Assembly: GCA_950022295.1 (NCBI GenBank)
Contig: OX465600.1
Span: 305,732,031 to 305,796,030, forward strand
Origin: Bromus sterilis
Lineage: Eukaryota > Streptophyta > Magnoliopsida > Poales > Poaceae
Direction: 5' to 3'
DNA length: 64,000 nt
In this document: one piece after another, positions 32,779 through 44,474 of the stretch
How positions within the stretch are numbered: the stretch's first letter is position 1
How the letters are laid out: the number at the start of each line of letters is the position of its first letter
Position numbers and translations under genes: made by a program
The notes under the pieces: generated by a model
Told to the model about the DNA's origin: nothing
What the model saw: the letters and a program-made list of their open reading frames with translations, nothing else
Databases searched by the model: none

Positions 32779-35700
32779 CCCCCTCTTGAGTGAATCCTCC
32801 CTCTAGCGAGCATGACTTTCTAGGCCCACAAAACTCCCAACGATATTCATTGTTTCTTTCATCAACGCATTTTGAGAAGGGGGGAAATCACGTTAAACCC
32901 TATATGACGCCTAGATGCGTCATGTAGAGGAGGCTTCGCTAGAGGGCGACCCTACTGCTACGGTTGGACAAATCCACGTTTGGTTGTCGTTTCTTCTCCT
33001 TCTCCTTTTTCTTTTCTGTTTTTTTTCTTCTCTTTTCATGCGTATTATAGACAAACTTTATCATGTATGATCAAAAAAATTCATCATACATTAATGAAAT
33101 GTTCACTGTATATTTGCACAAACCGCATTGTGCATTATAAAAATGTTCATCGAGTATTAAGAAAATTTTCAATGTATACTAAAATATGTTCATCATATAT
33201 TAATAAAATGATCAAATATTCCAAAAAGTGCACTTGCATTATAAAAATGTTCATTGTATATTAAGAAATTGTTCAACACATAGTATAAATGTTCATTGTA
33301 TTTGAAAACTGTTTAATGTTTTATCTACAAAATGTTTATTGTATTTAAATAATTATTCAATCCATATATTACAAAATCTTCAATGTATATTAAAAAATTG
33401 TTCAGCGTATATATTTATCTTTACATTCAATTTTCGAAATAAACCCGAGGAAAAACGAGGATGCTACAGTATGGTTTCCTTTTGTAGAAACAATACTCGT
33501 CTGCTACAATACCAGGCCACTAATATATATTTTGGTTTAACTGCAAAATGGTCCGGCCCAACCTGGACCGTATGTGTGGTATCTTCACCCACATGATCTT
33601 GGTCGTATTCCTGTAATGGCTAGATTTGAGGAATAAAGTTCTTTCACCGCTAAAAAAACGCATCATCGGCGCTTTATTGTTTATTGTTGGTTAATCACTA
33701 ATCCAACTTGCCACCCAACCTCCCCAGCTTTATTGCATGATGGTTCATTTCATATGCTGCTTTTTTGTTTGTCTCATGTGGTACTTTCTCTTGAACTGGT
33801 TTACCATGTTGGTTTTATTTTTTTTGTTTTTTTACTATTGTTTCCATTTTCTTAGTTTTTTTTTGTATATCATTTTTTTTTCTGTGTTTTGTTTTCCTTT
33901 CCTTTAAATTTTTTTCACTTTTTATTTTTCATTTTATATTTATTTTTTCAAAGAGTTAACAATTTTAAGTACTTTATCTGGGGTATTGAAAATGCTTTAT
34001 AATTTTAAATGTTCATTTTTTATTAAAATATTTATTGTATACTTCAAATAAGTTATTGTATATTTAAGATAACTTCATCTTGGCAATCAAAAAAATTCAA
34101 CAAGTATATAAAAAAGGTTTTATATAATTCAATATTATTATTTGGCATTCAAACTTCATCATCCATTTAAAAACATTCATCTTGGCATCTTGGATATAAT
34201 TAATATTCACCATGTATTAGATAAATATTTATTGTGAATTCAAAAAACTATACATCTTGTGAAAATATTCATCAAATATTAAAAATTATTGACTATTTGA
34301 AAATATTCATTGTATATTAAATATGTAGTCATGTGTAAGCAAACATTTATTTGCATTTGAAAAATGTTTAGCACCTATTAAATTATGGTAATGTTGTTTT
34401 TGAAAAAAAATCAGGGTGAATTTGCAAAATCTATTTTGTATATAAAAATGGTATCACATATTCAAAGATAGTTCAACATATTAAAAATGTTCATTGCACA
34501 TTAAAATACATTCAAAATTTCACAAATGTGCACCATGTATTTGAAAATATTATTTGTGTAGTAAAAAAGTGTGTGTCGTGTTAATAAATATTCGTCATAT
34601 ATATAAATAAAATTTATCGTATATTAAAAAAATGTTCAATGTCTTTTTATAAAAAATAATATTGTATTTTGTATATAATAATAATAAAACGACAAAAGCT
34701 CTACAGATAGATTCTGCAAAGTTCAGCTGATCACACAAATCAAACAAACCTATAAAATATATAATATAAAATAAAGCTTGAACAAGATCCAACCAACCAA
34801 GAACAGGTCGGAATTAGGAGGGTTAGGTTGTATCGAGCATACCTGCGAGTGCTACGGCGGCGAGGAGAAAGAAGATGTTCTCCTCAATGGCGGGGAAATC
34901 CTTCGGCGGTGTCCTTCCGGTAGCAAAGCGGTGAGGTCGTCGGGAAGTGGATCGAGCGGCGGCGCGCAAAGCTTGGTAATGAAGAGGCGACAGGTCGAGA
35001 CGGTTGTAAGACCGCACAAAGGAGGGGCAAGACACATGGTGCATATGTTGATGACTCAAGGAAACGATGTCCAAGCCAAACAAAGTAGATGAGGATAATG
35101 CCAGGTGATGATGATCCAAATAGATTGTGTTGTGGGAGATGCTCAATTTTTTTACAAAAAGCATCATGTTTTTCAATAAAACAGTCTTTTAATAAAATAT
35201 ACTTAAAACAAAAAAGCATGTATAAAAATATATTGTTCATACAATCTACTTATTCCAAACCCTAAAGAAAATATTATAAGAACGGAGCTCATCTTGACAA
35301 AGTGGATGTGGAAAGAGGATGCTAGATGACAATGATCCGAATAGATTGTGTTGTGCGAGGTGCTCTATTTTCTTCTACAAAAAAAATATCATGTTTTTCA
35401 ATAAAACGGTCTTTTAGGAAAATATGCTTAAAACAATAAAATCATGTATAAAAAATATTGTTCTTACAATCCACTTATTCCAAGCCCTAAAGAAAAGATT
35501 GTCCAGATGGAGCTCACCTTGACAAGGTAGATGGTGAGGAAAGAGGATGTCGGATAATGATGATCCGAATAGTTTGTGTTGTGCTATGTGCTTTATTTTT
35601 TTACAAAAAAAACATCATTTTTCAATAAAATAACCTTTTAGAAAAAAAATCTTACAAAAAAATCATGTATAAGAAAGTAATGTTCTTGCAATCTACTTAT

Positions 35701-36205
35701 TATTCCAACCCCTAAACAAAGGATTGTGGGTTGCATAGATCATTTAAATTTGATTTTGTGGGATGTTGGCTCTTTCAGATGAGGCTGCAATTGAGATTAC
35801 TACCAACATAGAAAAGACGGACCGGACGCCGGCTATGTGCGATGCCATGTTGGTCTAATAACATTGGACAAGCGTGTCCTACTGATCTAATAAACGTGGA
35901 TGACCTTCCATGGAATCCAGAACGTTGCTAGGCTCATTTCGTGACTATTATTTTTTGAAAAGGAGGATAACCCTCGGCCTGCATGAAATGATGCATGCGG
36001 CCATATATTATTAAGAATGTAAAATTCAGCAGCCGAACAACATCGACTCAGAAATAAAGAAAAATTAAAACCCGAGGACGCATGCCTGACGACAGTTACT
36101 TCATCAGATAACCATTAACCCTATGATACAAGACCACATCAAAACAATAATTACACAACTCCTTGACTACGCCTTCAACAAGGAATCACCGCACGTGTAC
36201 CGATG
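32779..36205. repeat. Repeat R, copy R2 (3427 bp), right flank of the Tat block
   Basis: Direct repeat of R1 at a distance of 16305 bp. It starts immediately after the first codons of gag and stops at the ATG of the isopropylmalate synthase pseudogene. It differs from R1 by scattered substitutions, small indels and the 72-bp length difference, clearly more than R1 differs from R3. Confidence 0.9.
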
Positions 36206-37988
36206 CGCGCAACCTTCTCCACCGCCGCCACGCCCAGCCGCTTGCCACGCACGCTGGCTCCGCCACTGGTCTGCGCGAACCCAAGGCCGACCCGCTGCGT
36301 CCGCGCGTGCTTGAAGGCACCGGGGCGGCCGGAGGAGGACGTCCCGGGCCGATTCCCTGTCGGCAACATGACGAGCACACAGAAGCTCGTCGTCGCCAGC
36401 CTCGGCGTTCCAGCCTCCGCGCCTGACGACCTCGACGCCGCGCCCGTGCAGCCCATCGCCTTGGAGGTGGGGATCACATTCGTCGGGGAGGATGGCCACT
36501 TGCTGGCCATCTTATGCCTCCCGGGCTTGATCAAGTTCAGCGACGGGGATACTGACGCCGACAGGTACCATGGTTCAAAACCTAGTACTCCAGCTTGTCT
36601 GTCTTCCTTTTAGGTTTTACTACTGTACTACCAAAGTAGGAGTATAATCATATGGCTGTTAAATACTAACTTTCACTTTCTCATACAGGTCGAATCGAGT
36701 AGTGGTAATAAAGGCCGGAACAGCAACTCTTTCCAAGGAATTTTGGGAGGAATTAATAATTGCTCAAATAAAAGAAAACACTGCTGGAACTGAAAATGCA
36801 ATTATATATACTCATTGCCAAAACGTTCTTGGTCTTACAAGTGCCAACACTTTAGTGGTAGTACTACTAATCCCTTCTCCATAGCTAGTCTAACGGTCTT
36901 ACTACCTCTTTTTTGTCTTATCATGTTACTCATTTGGCTTGGCTTTTTTGGCTGTTTCTGCCGGAGCACTGCAGTTAGAGGTGACTAGCAGTGGAAAATC
37001 CAGAAATGCTTCCTTGGAGGAGGTGAGCTCTATTTATTTATTTATTTATTTATTGGCATTAACTGCAAGTTCATCTTATCGGGAAGTGAAAAGATATGAG
37101 TGTGGCTTGATTGCTAGTCCCTCCTTTCCGGTTTAAAAGGTCCGCGTGCATCCTTTAGATCATCAGTTTGACCAATGTAATACTACTGATTTTACATCAC
37201 AAAATTTATACCATGAAAAAAAATTAAGATTTGAAGTATCTCATGGTATACATTGTATGATAATGATATACCATTTGTGTTATATTGGTTAAATTGTCTA
37301 TCTACGGATATGCATGGGCCTTCTAAACCGAAAAGGATGTAGTGCATATATAATAATATATGTTTTGAGTTTGACCGCTCTTCAGGTTGTCCCGGCAATT
37401 AAATGTCGTTAACAACTTATAGGTGGCCTATATACTAGAGATAATACCCAAGAAAATACTATGACAAGCAAAATGGTACATACTGGTGTCTTTAATTTCT
37501 ACCGAAAAGGAGGATTACACCCGGACTCTACATACATATTGTGTCTTTTGTCTTGTTCCTTTTGTGTTCTTTTGTCTTTGCTGCAATTTCTCACGAAAAC
37601 ATGATTTCTTGTGCCAAATTTTCTAATAATTCTAGGTACAAGAGCATAGTGGACTTCAAGCACAGACACATAAAACTACTGTTGGTGCCAATGCCATTGC
37701 TCGTGAAAGTGGAATCCATCAGGTACCTGAATTTGTAGTCTCAAACAAGGAAGTGATTGGCCTTTTAGTAGTGATTGTAGTTTTGGTTTTCCTGTGATAG
37801 CATGATTTGGAATTGTTTGTTTACATGTCAACCATTCTACGATAGAATTGCAAATTTAAATTTTGTTTGGTTCCTTTTATTTTGAAGGATTTAAATGGGA
37901 TGGGTAAGTTCAAAGGAAGTTCTCAAACAACTTCATCTGGTGAAGGTAGTTCAACACATGAAAATGAATTCGATAATGGCAACCTCAG
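36203..37988 (+). pseudogene. 2-isopropylmalate synthase (IPMS) pseudogene with introns
   Basis: IPMS makes 2-isopropylmalate from 2-oxoisovalerate and acetyl-CoA, the first step of leucine synthesis in plastids. Exon 1 (36203-36564) starts with a transit-peptide-like MRATFSTAATPSRLPRTLAP and holds MTSTQKLVVAS and PASAPDDLDA. Exon 2 (from 36689) has AGTATLSKEFWEELIIAQIK and THCQNVLGLTSANTL; plant enzymes have HCQNDLG, so Asp is replaced by Val. Exon 3 (to 37022) has AGALQLEV and NASLEE. Exon 4 (37636-37722) has THKTTVGANAIARESGIHQ. Exon 5 (37888-37988) begins DLNGMGKFKG. The DTTLRDGEQ substrate and metal site and most of the barrel core are missing or unrecognisable, so it is a deleted remnant. 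The ATG coincides with the last bases of repeat R2. Confidence 0.75.
37117..37339. mobile_element. Stowaway-like MITE in an intron of the IPMS pseudogene
   Basis: Left GTCCCTCCTTTCCGGTTTAA and right ...TAAACCGAAAAGGATG are imperfect inverted repeats with TA on both sides (37115-37116, 37340-37341). The ends are diverged from the usual CTCCCTCC, so it is an old copy. It lies in the intron between the third and fourth IPMS exons. Confidence 0.65.
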
Positions 37989-39070
37989 GTATTATGCAAA
38001 TGTATCTTTGCGACTTTGCCCTGAGTCAGGGACTATCTATTATCTTAATATGGTGTATAGTTGTAAGTCCGAGCTAATGAACCCCAAATGCTTAGGTTTT
38101 GTATATATACATATAACATGCATGGACACTATCAAATTCTCTGAAACATGTACAACATTACAAGTAGCATCATAGTACAATCAGTCATCTAGACAATGGA
38201 TGGGTTCTTGGCACAATATTAATGGGGTTTCCCTCCCGGACCGAGTTTGAATTATCGCTGGTGGAACTCTGTGTCTCAAATGTTCTTCATCCTGTCTTCT
38301 CCACCAAATGAAATACCATGGTCCCATGTTGACATGAGATTGAATATCGTTTCTCTCATGTATATAGATTGCACATGTTGCTTTTATATGTACAAAGGGG
38401 AGGACTCTCGCAAATAGACCTTACAACCCTCTTTATAGACGGATATCGCCATGCCCGAAACGGAAACACAAGGGTCGTAAGCGCGTTGTAGGGTGTGGCA
38501 TGCCAGCCATCCAACATCCTATTTACCTTAAGGGTAGCATGCTTACGATGAAGATTGATCAAATGCACACCCTGATCACATATAATAAAGTATAATTTCA
38601 TAATCGACACCTTGCAAAATCAAGTAGAATAGATTGGACAACAGAAAGAGAAGGAAACATCAATCAAACCTGACAAAAGGATGGTTCATATCGAAGCAGC
38701 CTAGGAGTCTAAATAGATAGCAATGTGACCGTGGGAGCAATCATCATTGCCCAGAAGCAACCAGGTGATTTGGCAGTAAGTGCCTGTAAGCCGAAGCTCA
38801 AGCAGGGGAATCTCTAGTATAGGCAGTTCGAAAAGGATGCGTTTATGTACAACTACTATATCCAAAAGGCTTAGATCTCCAAAAGGTGCCTCTCCTCCTA
38901 AAAAAATACAACAGGCAAGAAGCATAAATACAAGTTTATGACAGATGATGAGAGAAATAGTAAATAAAGGTAGAGAACTCTGGAAATAAGAAAGTACAAG
39001 AGCTGATGTTGCTATTACGTAGGCGATGGTTCTACTTTCTCTTGGGCCGCTTGATCCCACCGGCGGGAGC
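37989..39070. other. No intact gene; possible LTR-like debris
   Basis: The minus strand near 38350-38610 has promoter-like words (TATAAAGAGG, CATATAAAAGC) and reads like a solo-LTR fragment, but no borders can be set. The minus-strand ORF at 38701-39123 has no recognisable domain. Confidence 0.3.
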
Positions 39071-39415
39071 ATCCACTCGCAACTAGGGGGTTCATTTTCG
39101 ACACCCAGTTGCAAGTTAACCATCTACTCGCAACTAGGGGTGTACCTTTTCATTTCCACCCCAGTTGCAAGTCAACCACTGACTCACAACTGTGGGGTGA
39201 CTTTTTATCATTTTTCAGTCCAGTTGCGAGTCGACCACAGACTCGCAACCCAAGCGTTGAATTTTCATTTTCACATTAGTTTCAAACCAACCACGGGCTC
39301 ACAACTCCGGGGTTGACTTTCAATTTCTACCTCGGTTGCAAACTACAGACTCGCAATTGTGTGGGAGACTTTTTCATTTTCTACCTCAATTGCAAGTCCA
39401 CAACCAACTCGCTGT
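39071..39415. repeat. Six degenerate ~60-bp tandem units (ACTCGCAACT...CAGTTGCAAG)
   Basis: Each unit contains ACTCGCAACT or a variant, then a T-rich tract (TTTTCATTTTC), then CAGTTGCAAGTCAACCA. Units start near 39075, 39125, 39181, 39240, 39296 and 39347. The two CAACT/AGTTG words within each unit form inverted repeats. Confidence 0.8.
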
Positions 39416-40018
39416 TGGGATACGGGGCAGAAAACACAATTTTTTATACCTACGGTACCCGAACCCAAGATCTATGCTATGGCGATGTAAAGTAACGGAG
39501 GGAATCGGTGTTCATACCTTTGAAGACCGAAAGAGGGAAACGTTCTTGCGAACGTGGTTGGCGTAGACTCTGATCTACGACCTCCCTGTCATGTAGAAGA
39601 CCACCACCGGCGAGGATGACTCCCGGTAAACCTCCAGCGACGAAGCAGCACCACAGGTGTAGTGCCTCGAAGAGATTATACACGTACGACACAATCGATG
39701 TTCCTCCCGGGCTCCGAACCAGGCGAGCAGCGGAAAGAAGACGGCTACGGATCCCGACTCCGGCAGAGCGACGGCCTGCCTTATGGTGGAGAACTCCAAT
39801 CCTAGTGCAGACTCCAAACAAGGGGAGTCCACTTCCGGAAATGGAGAAGGAAGAAGAAGGAGATTAATTGTGTATGGAAAAAGGGGGGTCTACCCCTCTA
39901 TATAAAGGCCAAGGGGGGTGTGATCCCTCTTCCCTCCCCCATGTGGGACTAAACCCCCAAGGGGGGGAGGGCGCCGGCCAAGGGGGCGGATGGGCCCCGA
40001 TTGAGCAAGTCAGTAACA
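39413..40018. mobile_element. LTR-like segment (TGTTGGGATACG...AGTAACA), uncertain
   Basis: Begins TGTTGGGATACGGGG right after the tandem repeats and ends GTCAGTAACA. It includes a TATA-like CTATATAAAGG at about 39897. The style resembles Triticeae solo LTRs, but no flanking target duplication matches and no partner LTR is in the window. Confidence 0.3.
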
Positions 40019-40208
40019 AATAAAATGTATTATTTAAAAAATCCAATTTACTGTCTTGATCTTCTAACAAATGCCCAGTAATAACCATTTTTGAATGGTT
40101 ACTAGTTCAGGTACATGCATGATTTTACTTACATATTACTGGTATATGTGGCAACAAAAACGAACAGAAGAATCAAAGAGGTGTGTAATATATGGCACAA
40201 AAATTAAG

Positions 40209-41350
40209 CTAGTGCCTCTTGAGAGATAGGAGAGTCTTGAAGATGCCCACGAGAACACCAACGATGGAGAGCACCGCGACGATTGCCTTGAAGTTTTTGT
40301 AGATGAACTGGTGCACCTTGATCCACATCCACCTGTTGAGCTTGTAGGCCTCGACCTCTTCCATTATGTGAACGTGGAGAGGGCCACCACTTATGCACTT
40401 GACAAGCTTCTTGAAGAAGTCGAGCGTCTCCTTGTTGGTGAGTTCTCCCTGCACCAGACGCTTGGATCGCAGCTCGTGCACGTCCTCCTCCCGATCCATG
40501 AGCATCGCGAGGACAACAAGGTAGGAGCAGACGACCGCCTTACTTTGACGAGCACCTGCTGCCATGCCCAAGCATACCTCAAAAGCCGCCATGTTGACAA
40601 GCCAGCAAGACCTTATGTCGTCCAGCAACAGCGGCGCCAGGAAGATCTCGGCAGAGAGGAATCCTTTCTTGATGCCTGTGTCCATGAACTTTGATGTCTT
40701 GCCGGCTGTCAGCTTGATGCCAATCTCTGCAAGCTCAATGGCGCTAATACTCTTCGACATAGACCTAAAACCATCTGGATCAGACAGTGGCACGCTATTA
40801 TGTATCCTTCCAGCTTTGTAGAACACGAGGATGCCAAGAAGATGCGGCGGCATGTAGCTAGCATCCAGGACAACTGGTCTCCTATCCATGTCCCCTCGGA
40901 TTTGGAGCGTGCGCCCCATCTTACCGATGAAGGAAGTTGATTCTCAAGCACCATTATGTCATTGCTGATGCAAGCCTGGTTCGACTCGAAGCAGGACAGT
41001 AACGAGGGAGGCAGCCTGCCACGACCCGTATACATGAGCATATACTGCAACAAGAAGCAACCATCAATGAACATCATATCTGCAAATGCAGTGTCTCCTA
41101 CGTTGACCTCGGAGTCCTTGGTGTCATAGAAGCTGCGGGCAGAACCTATGACCGAGAAGACCACCGCATACATCTCATCAAATGGGTGGCCTGAGTCCCT
41201 GATAAAGTGGTGTGCGGCCACGCGCTTCACCTTCTCCGTCTCAGTTAGCTTACTTGAGTTGTGGTGGTAAAGGCCAATGCTCACCGCTCACGGCCATCGG
41301 TTGGATGTAACGCCGGCCAAGACCTCGCAGGCTTGCAGGGAACCTATGAA
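40209..41350 (-). pseudogene. DUF247-family protein, pseudogene with two frame breaks
   Basis: Order on the minus strand: KIHRFPASLRGLGRRYIQP (about 41350-41290); VSIGLYHHNSSKLTETEK; FADMMFIDGCFLLQYML; ENQLPSS; then SISAIELAEIGIKLT, LAPLLLDDIRSCWLVNMAAF and a C-terminal hydrophobic helix (IVAVLSIVGVLVGIF) before the stop. This is the plant DUF247 (PF03140) plan with its C-terminal membrane anchor. Break 1: a 7-bp tandem duplication (GTGAGCG/GTGAGC near 41282-41296) shifts the frame at the VSIG motif. Break 2: the frame changes near 40925, with roughly 50 residues of the family missing. DUF247 members include the grass S/Z self-incompatibility factors, but many paralogues exist and nothing here points to that role. 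Confidence 0.75.
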
Positions 41351-41393
41351 TCTTCATTTCCATATTATTGAAATCAGTCTCAAACTATTGTGC

Positions 41394-41625
41394 TTATGTC
41401 TTCCACTTCTTGACCTGAACCTGTCTATCCGGAAAATCAACAACAGGTAATAGTACTTGTCCCATCTCTATCTCATCAGAATCATTCTGTGGGTCTCCTT
41501 CATAAAAGTAACAGTCATAAGGACCAGGCCGGGACCGTTGTGCAGCTGCTTTCTTAACCTCCTTCTCAACCTTCGACTTTTCCGGCTGAGAGGTAGATTC
41601 ACCCAAGGCATCTGTTGGATCCTGT
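41394..41625 (-). other. Exon-like segment upstream of the DUF247 pseudogene
   Basis: A minus-strand acceptor (TTGTACAG) is followed by an open reading, DPTDALGESTSQPEKSKVEK, to ...YFYEGDPQNDSDEIEMGQ and a stop at 41394. It may be a former N-terminal region of the DUF247 gene. It is not otherwise recognised. Confidence 0.3.
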
Positions 41626-43001
41626 ACAAAAATTTACAGTTAGACCAATTTTGTAAGACAAGCCAAAACCAGAGTCTTCAATGTTACCAGCTGAGCTCTT
41701 GCACACGCTCACCGTGGAGACCAGTTGAGAGGTTCGTATCACCATCTGCAAATAACTACGCTGGGTTGCTGCTGCCAACGTTCTACTGCTAGTTAGATAG
41801 TTCTGGGTTCACATCCAAGTTAAATGCATATATAAGCTTTGTACTTGCTAGACTAGTGGCTGACCACCACATTCTGTCAGCAACTTGCTTGCTGCAAATA
41901 CCTATCATCGCTGCTTCCCCGACAAATGGCAGAATTTAGTTGGTATTATTGACTATTGACTTGGTAGCACATCGCTGCAGATACCGCAAACTAGCCAAGT
42001 CCTAATGATTTGACTTTCAGGCTTTAACTCACAAAATATTGGCAGAATTTAGTTGGTAATGACTATTGACTTGGTAGCACATTGCAAGCTAGACCTGTGG
42101 ACATTCATAAAACTCAAACGATTTCCTCTTAAAGTCAATGCTATGAGCTCCGACGAATAATAAATTCCTAAAGCCAGAACAGCAATGTCATGGGACCATC
42201 CCCGGCCCAGTCCCCCGGACGTGGCCCGACCCAGAGCAAGCGGCCCAGAAGGACGCGACGGCCCAACATCCGACTCCAAGGCCCGGACTGGAGCCAGTGA
42301 AGCAGTATTTAAGCGTGTGATGTGAGTGGTTAGGGTATCGATTGATCACTTGACTATATCGGCGCCGCTGGGCGACTTTCTCTTCTCTCTCAACTACTTT
42401 CCGATCCCCTTTTCTTGCTATGAACCCTAGACACCAATCTTGTATCGGGAAGTGAATTACTATTGTCTGAAGTGAGGTTCAAGGTCCGTATCAAGCAAGA
42501 CAGCAAGTCATGAGCTGGGTTCAAGTAAAGAATATGATACATGTTAAAAATGATCACATTCACATGTATAAAACTTGGTTCAATACATCCCTCACAAAAA
42601 CATGTATAAAAAAGGTATTCTGCTAAAAAAATCCTCCAAATCTGGTCCCTATACCACGTAAATTCAGAGCATTGAGAATAGAAGACAGCTAAATGTATTG
42701 TACTCCTATGGCACTTTGAATTGAGCCACTAGCCTGCAGATCACAAGACACGATAATGAAACTGATACAATTCAGCGTGCAGATCACCACCCCCGAATCC
42801 GGCACTGGCCTAATCATTGGCGATGAAAAACTTAACTGATTTAAAGGATAAGCACAAATGTTTTCTTCATTTGTTGTTGCAACCTTTTCCAAAAAAATGT
42901 TGTTGCAAGGGAGCATATTAGTAGAGTACAATGCTACAGTTATCGTTTAGCTTACGGAGTGAGTCAATCAAGTACTGTAGTACCGAGAGCCCGAGTTACC
43001 A
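41626..43001. other. No gene; possible solo LTR around 42186-42480
   Basis: From 42186 (TGTCATGGGACC) GC-rich sequence leads to a TATA-like TATTTAAGCG near 42306 and a CTATGAACCCTAGACACC leader, resembling a plant LTR with its transcription start. No opposite border was found. The duplicated phrase TGGCAGAATTTAGTTGGTA occurs near 41928 and 42040. Confidence 0.3.
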
Positions 43002-43009
43002 GATCGAAC

Positions 43010-43777
43010 CAACGAAAAAAATAGCGCGCTATAGCGAGGCCTTTCTCAAGATGCTACACAAGTTATAGCGCGCTAATAGCGTGCTATATTTCAAAATAGC
43101 GTTTCCAAAAAATGATAAATATATTCAGAAATAAAGTATTTCAGTACCTATTTTTTTTGGGAGCAATACATGCATAAGGGCCAAATCCAAGGCAATTTGT
43201 CCTTGTTCTCAACCAAATCCAAGCGCAACCATAAGCAACCGTTAGAATTTTATTTACTTCCACTCTAAATTTATATTAAGAAAAAATACTCTATATTTGA
43301 GTGGAAGAACAAATTTTAAAATAGTCAACCACAGTGCCACATCCCAACATCAACAGTGAAGAAAGCAGAAGCTACAGGGGAAAAAGGCACTCCAAGAAAA
43401 CCCTTTTCATCCATTATTATACATGGTAACTAACTACAACATCGATCAGATGCCATTATTTCAATCAGTCATCAACCCGGGCAATTTCATGTTTCTTCCC
43501 AAACATAGGATTATTGTCATTGTCGTTAAAAGGGAGAGTGAGAGGGGTGTGGTCGATGGTGGTTTTAGGCTTGTTGGGTTGTCGCCTGACTTCTCTATTT
43601 ATTTAAAAAAATCATGTGAATGCTATAACGCTACAAGTTACAACGTTATAGCGCCTGTAGCGTGCTAATAGCGTAAATAACGCCATAACGGCTAAATTTG
43701 CTAAAATATAGCGTTTGTTTTTCTAATATGCTATAACGTTGTTATAGCGTCGTTATAGCGCGCTATTTTTTTCGTTG
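43010..43777. mobile_element. Non-autonomous hAT element (MITE), 768 bp
   Basis: Ends CAACGAAAAAAATAGCGCGC and its inverted copy (…GCGCGCTATTTTTTTCGTTG) are flanked by a perfect 8-bp direct repeat, GATCGAAC (43002-43009 and 43778-43785). This is diagnostic of hAT-type insertion. Both subterminal regions are packed with TATAGCG/CGCTATA words (43020-43110 and 43620-43765). The interior has no transposase. Confidence 0.9.
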
Positions 43778-44474
43778 GATCGAACGCGTCGGCGAGGCGA
43801 GGGTGGCCGGCTGTCTCCGCCCGCTTCATGGCCAGCAGCATCCGACGAGGAAATCATCTTGGTAGATTTACGTCTGCACACCGCCACCATCGAATTACCT
43901 CTCGTCTGCTAGGAAGATAAATGCTAGACGAGGTCCGGATCGGAGAAGGTAGTGAGACACCGCGACTCGGAGGCGCTTATACTCTGTGTAGCCACCGGAA
44001 GTGAAGTTTCGCCGGCGGCGGCCGCCGCCGGGAGGAAGAAGTGATGACATGAGAGAGAGGGGTTTCGACTGGCGCACGTTGCTGCGCCCGTGTATTTGGA
44101 AATTTGGATGAAATACATTTGCAATATGTTTGTAAAAACATGTGGTAGGAGGGTGATTTTCTTATTGATGAGATTTTTTCAATTGGCCTGGGAGAAGTAG
44201 AAGCATGCACAGGCAGCTGGCTTGCATACGTGCTTGAACCTTACATCCATGGTAGTGATGATCTTTCGACGGTCATATTCGGTGTATGTGACAGCATCGC
44301 GGATTACGTTCCCGAGGAATATCTCTGGGAAGCCGTGGGTCTATTATATATGTGTTTGTTTGCCAATTATACATGACAATTCGGCATTCAATGTTGAGCA
44401 AGATTTAAAATTTTGATTAGTGACTAAACCTTTAGTCCCTTAATTTAAATGTAGCAACTTGTATGCAGGACCAA
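43778..44474. other. No gene seen
   Basis: Contains a GC-rich stretch (43800-44060) with a (GCC)n-like run near 44010-44030 and short ORFs without recognisable domains. The plus-strand reading at 44222-44416 is isolated. Confidence 0.35.

Noticed and set aside
16474..36205. R1 and R2 as the LTRs of one large retrotransposon
   Set aside because: R lacks TG...CA ends and adjacent PBS or PPT, R2 begins three bases before the gag ATG, and the element has a separate LTR-like segment inside at 19970-20922.
36689..36855. Gln in the H-C-Q motif of the IPMS remnant as a lost metal ligand
   Set aside because: Plant IPMS enzymes normally have HCQNDLG; only the Asp-to-Val change is unusual.
39408..40023. 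Target-site duplication for the LTR-like segment at 39413-40018
   Set aside because: Flanking bases (CTCGC and AATAA) do not match, so the borders are not confirmed.
43895..44210. Minus-strand ORFs of 60-77 codons near 44 kb
   Set aside because: Short, mutually overlapping, without splice context or domains.
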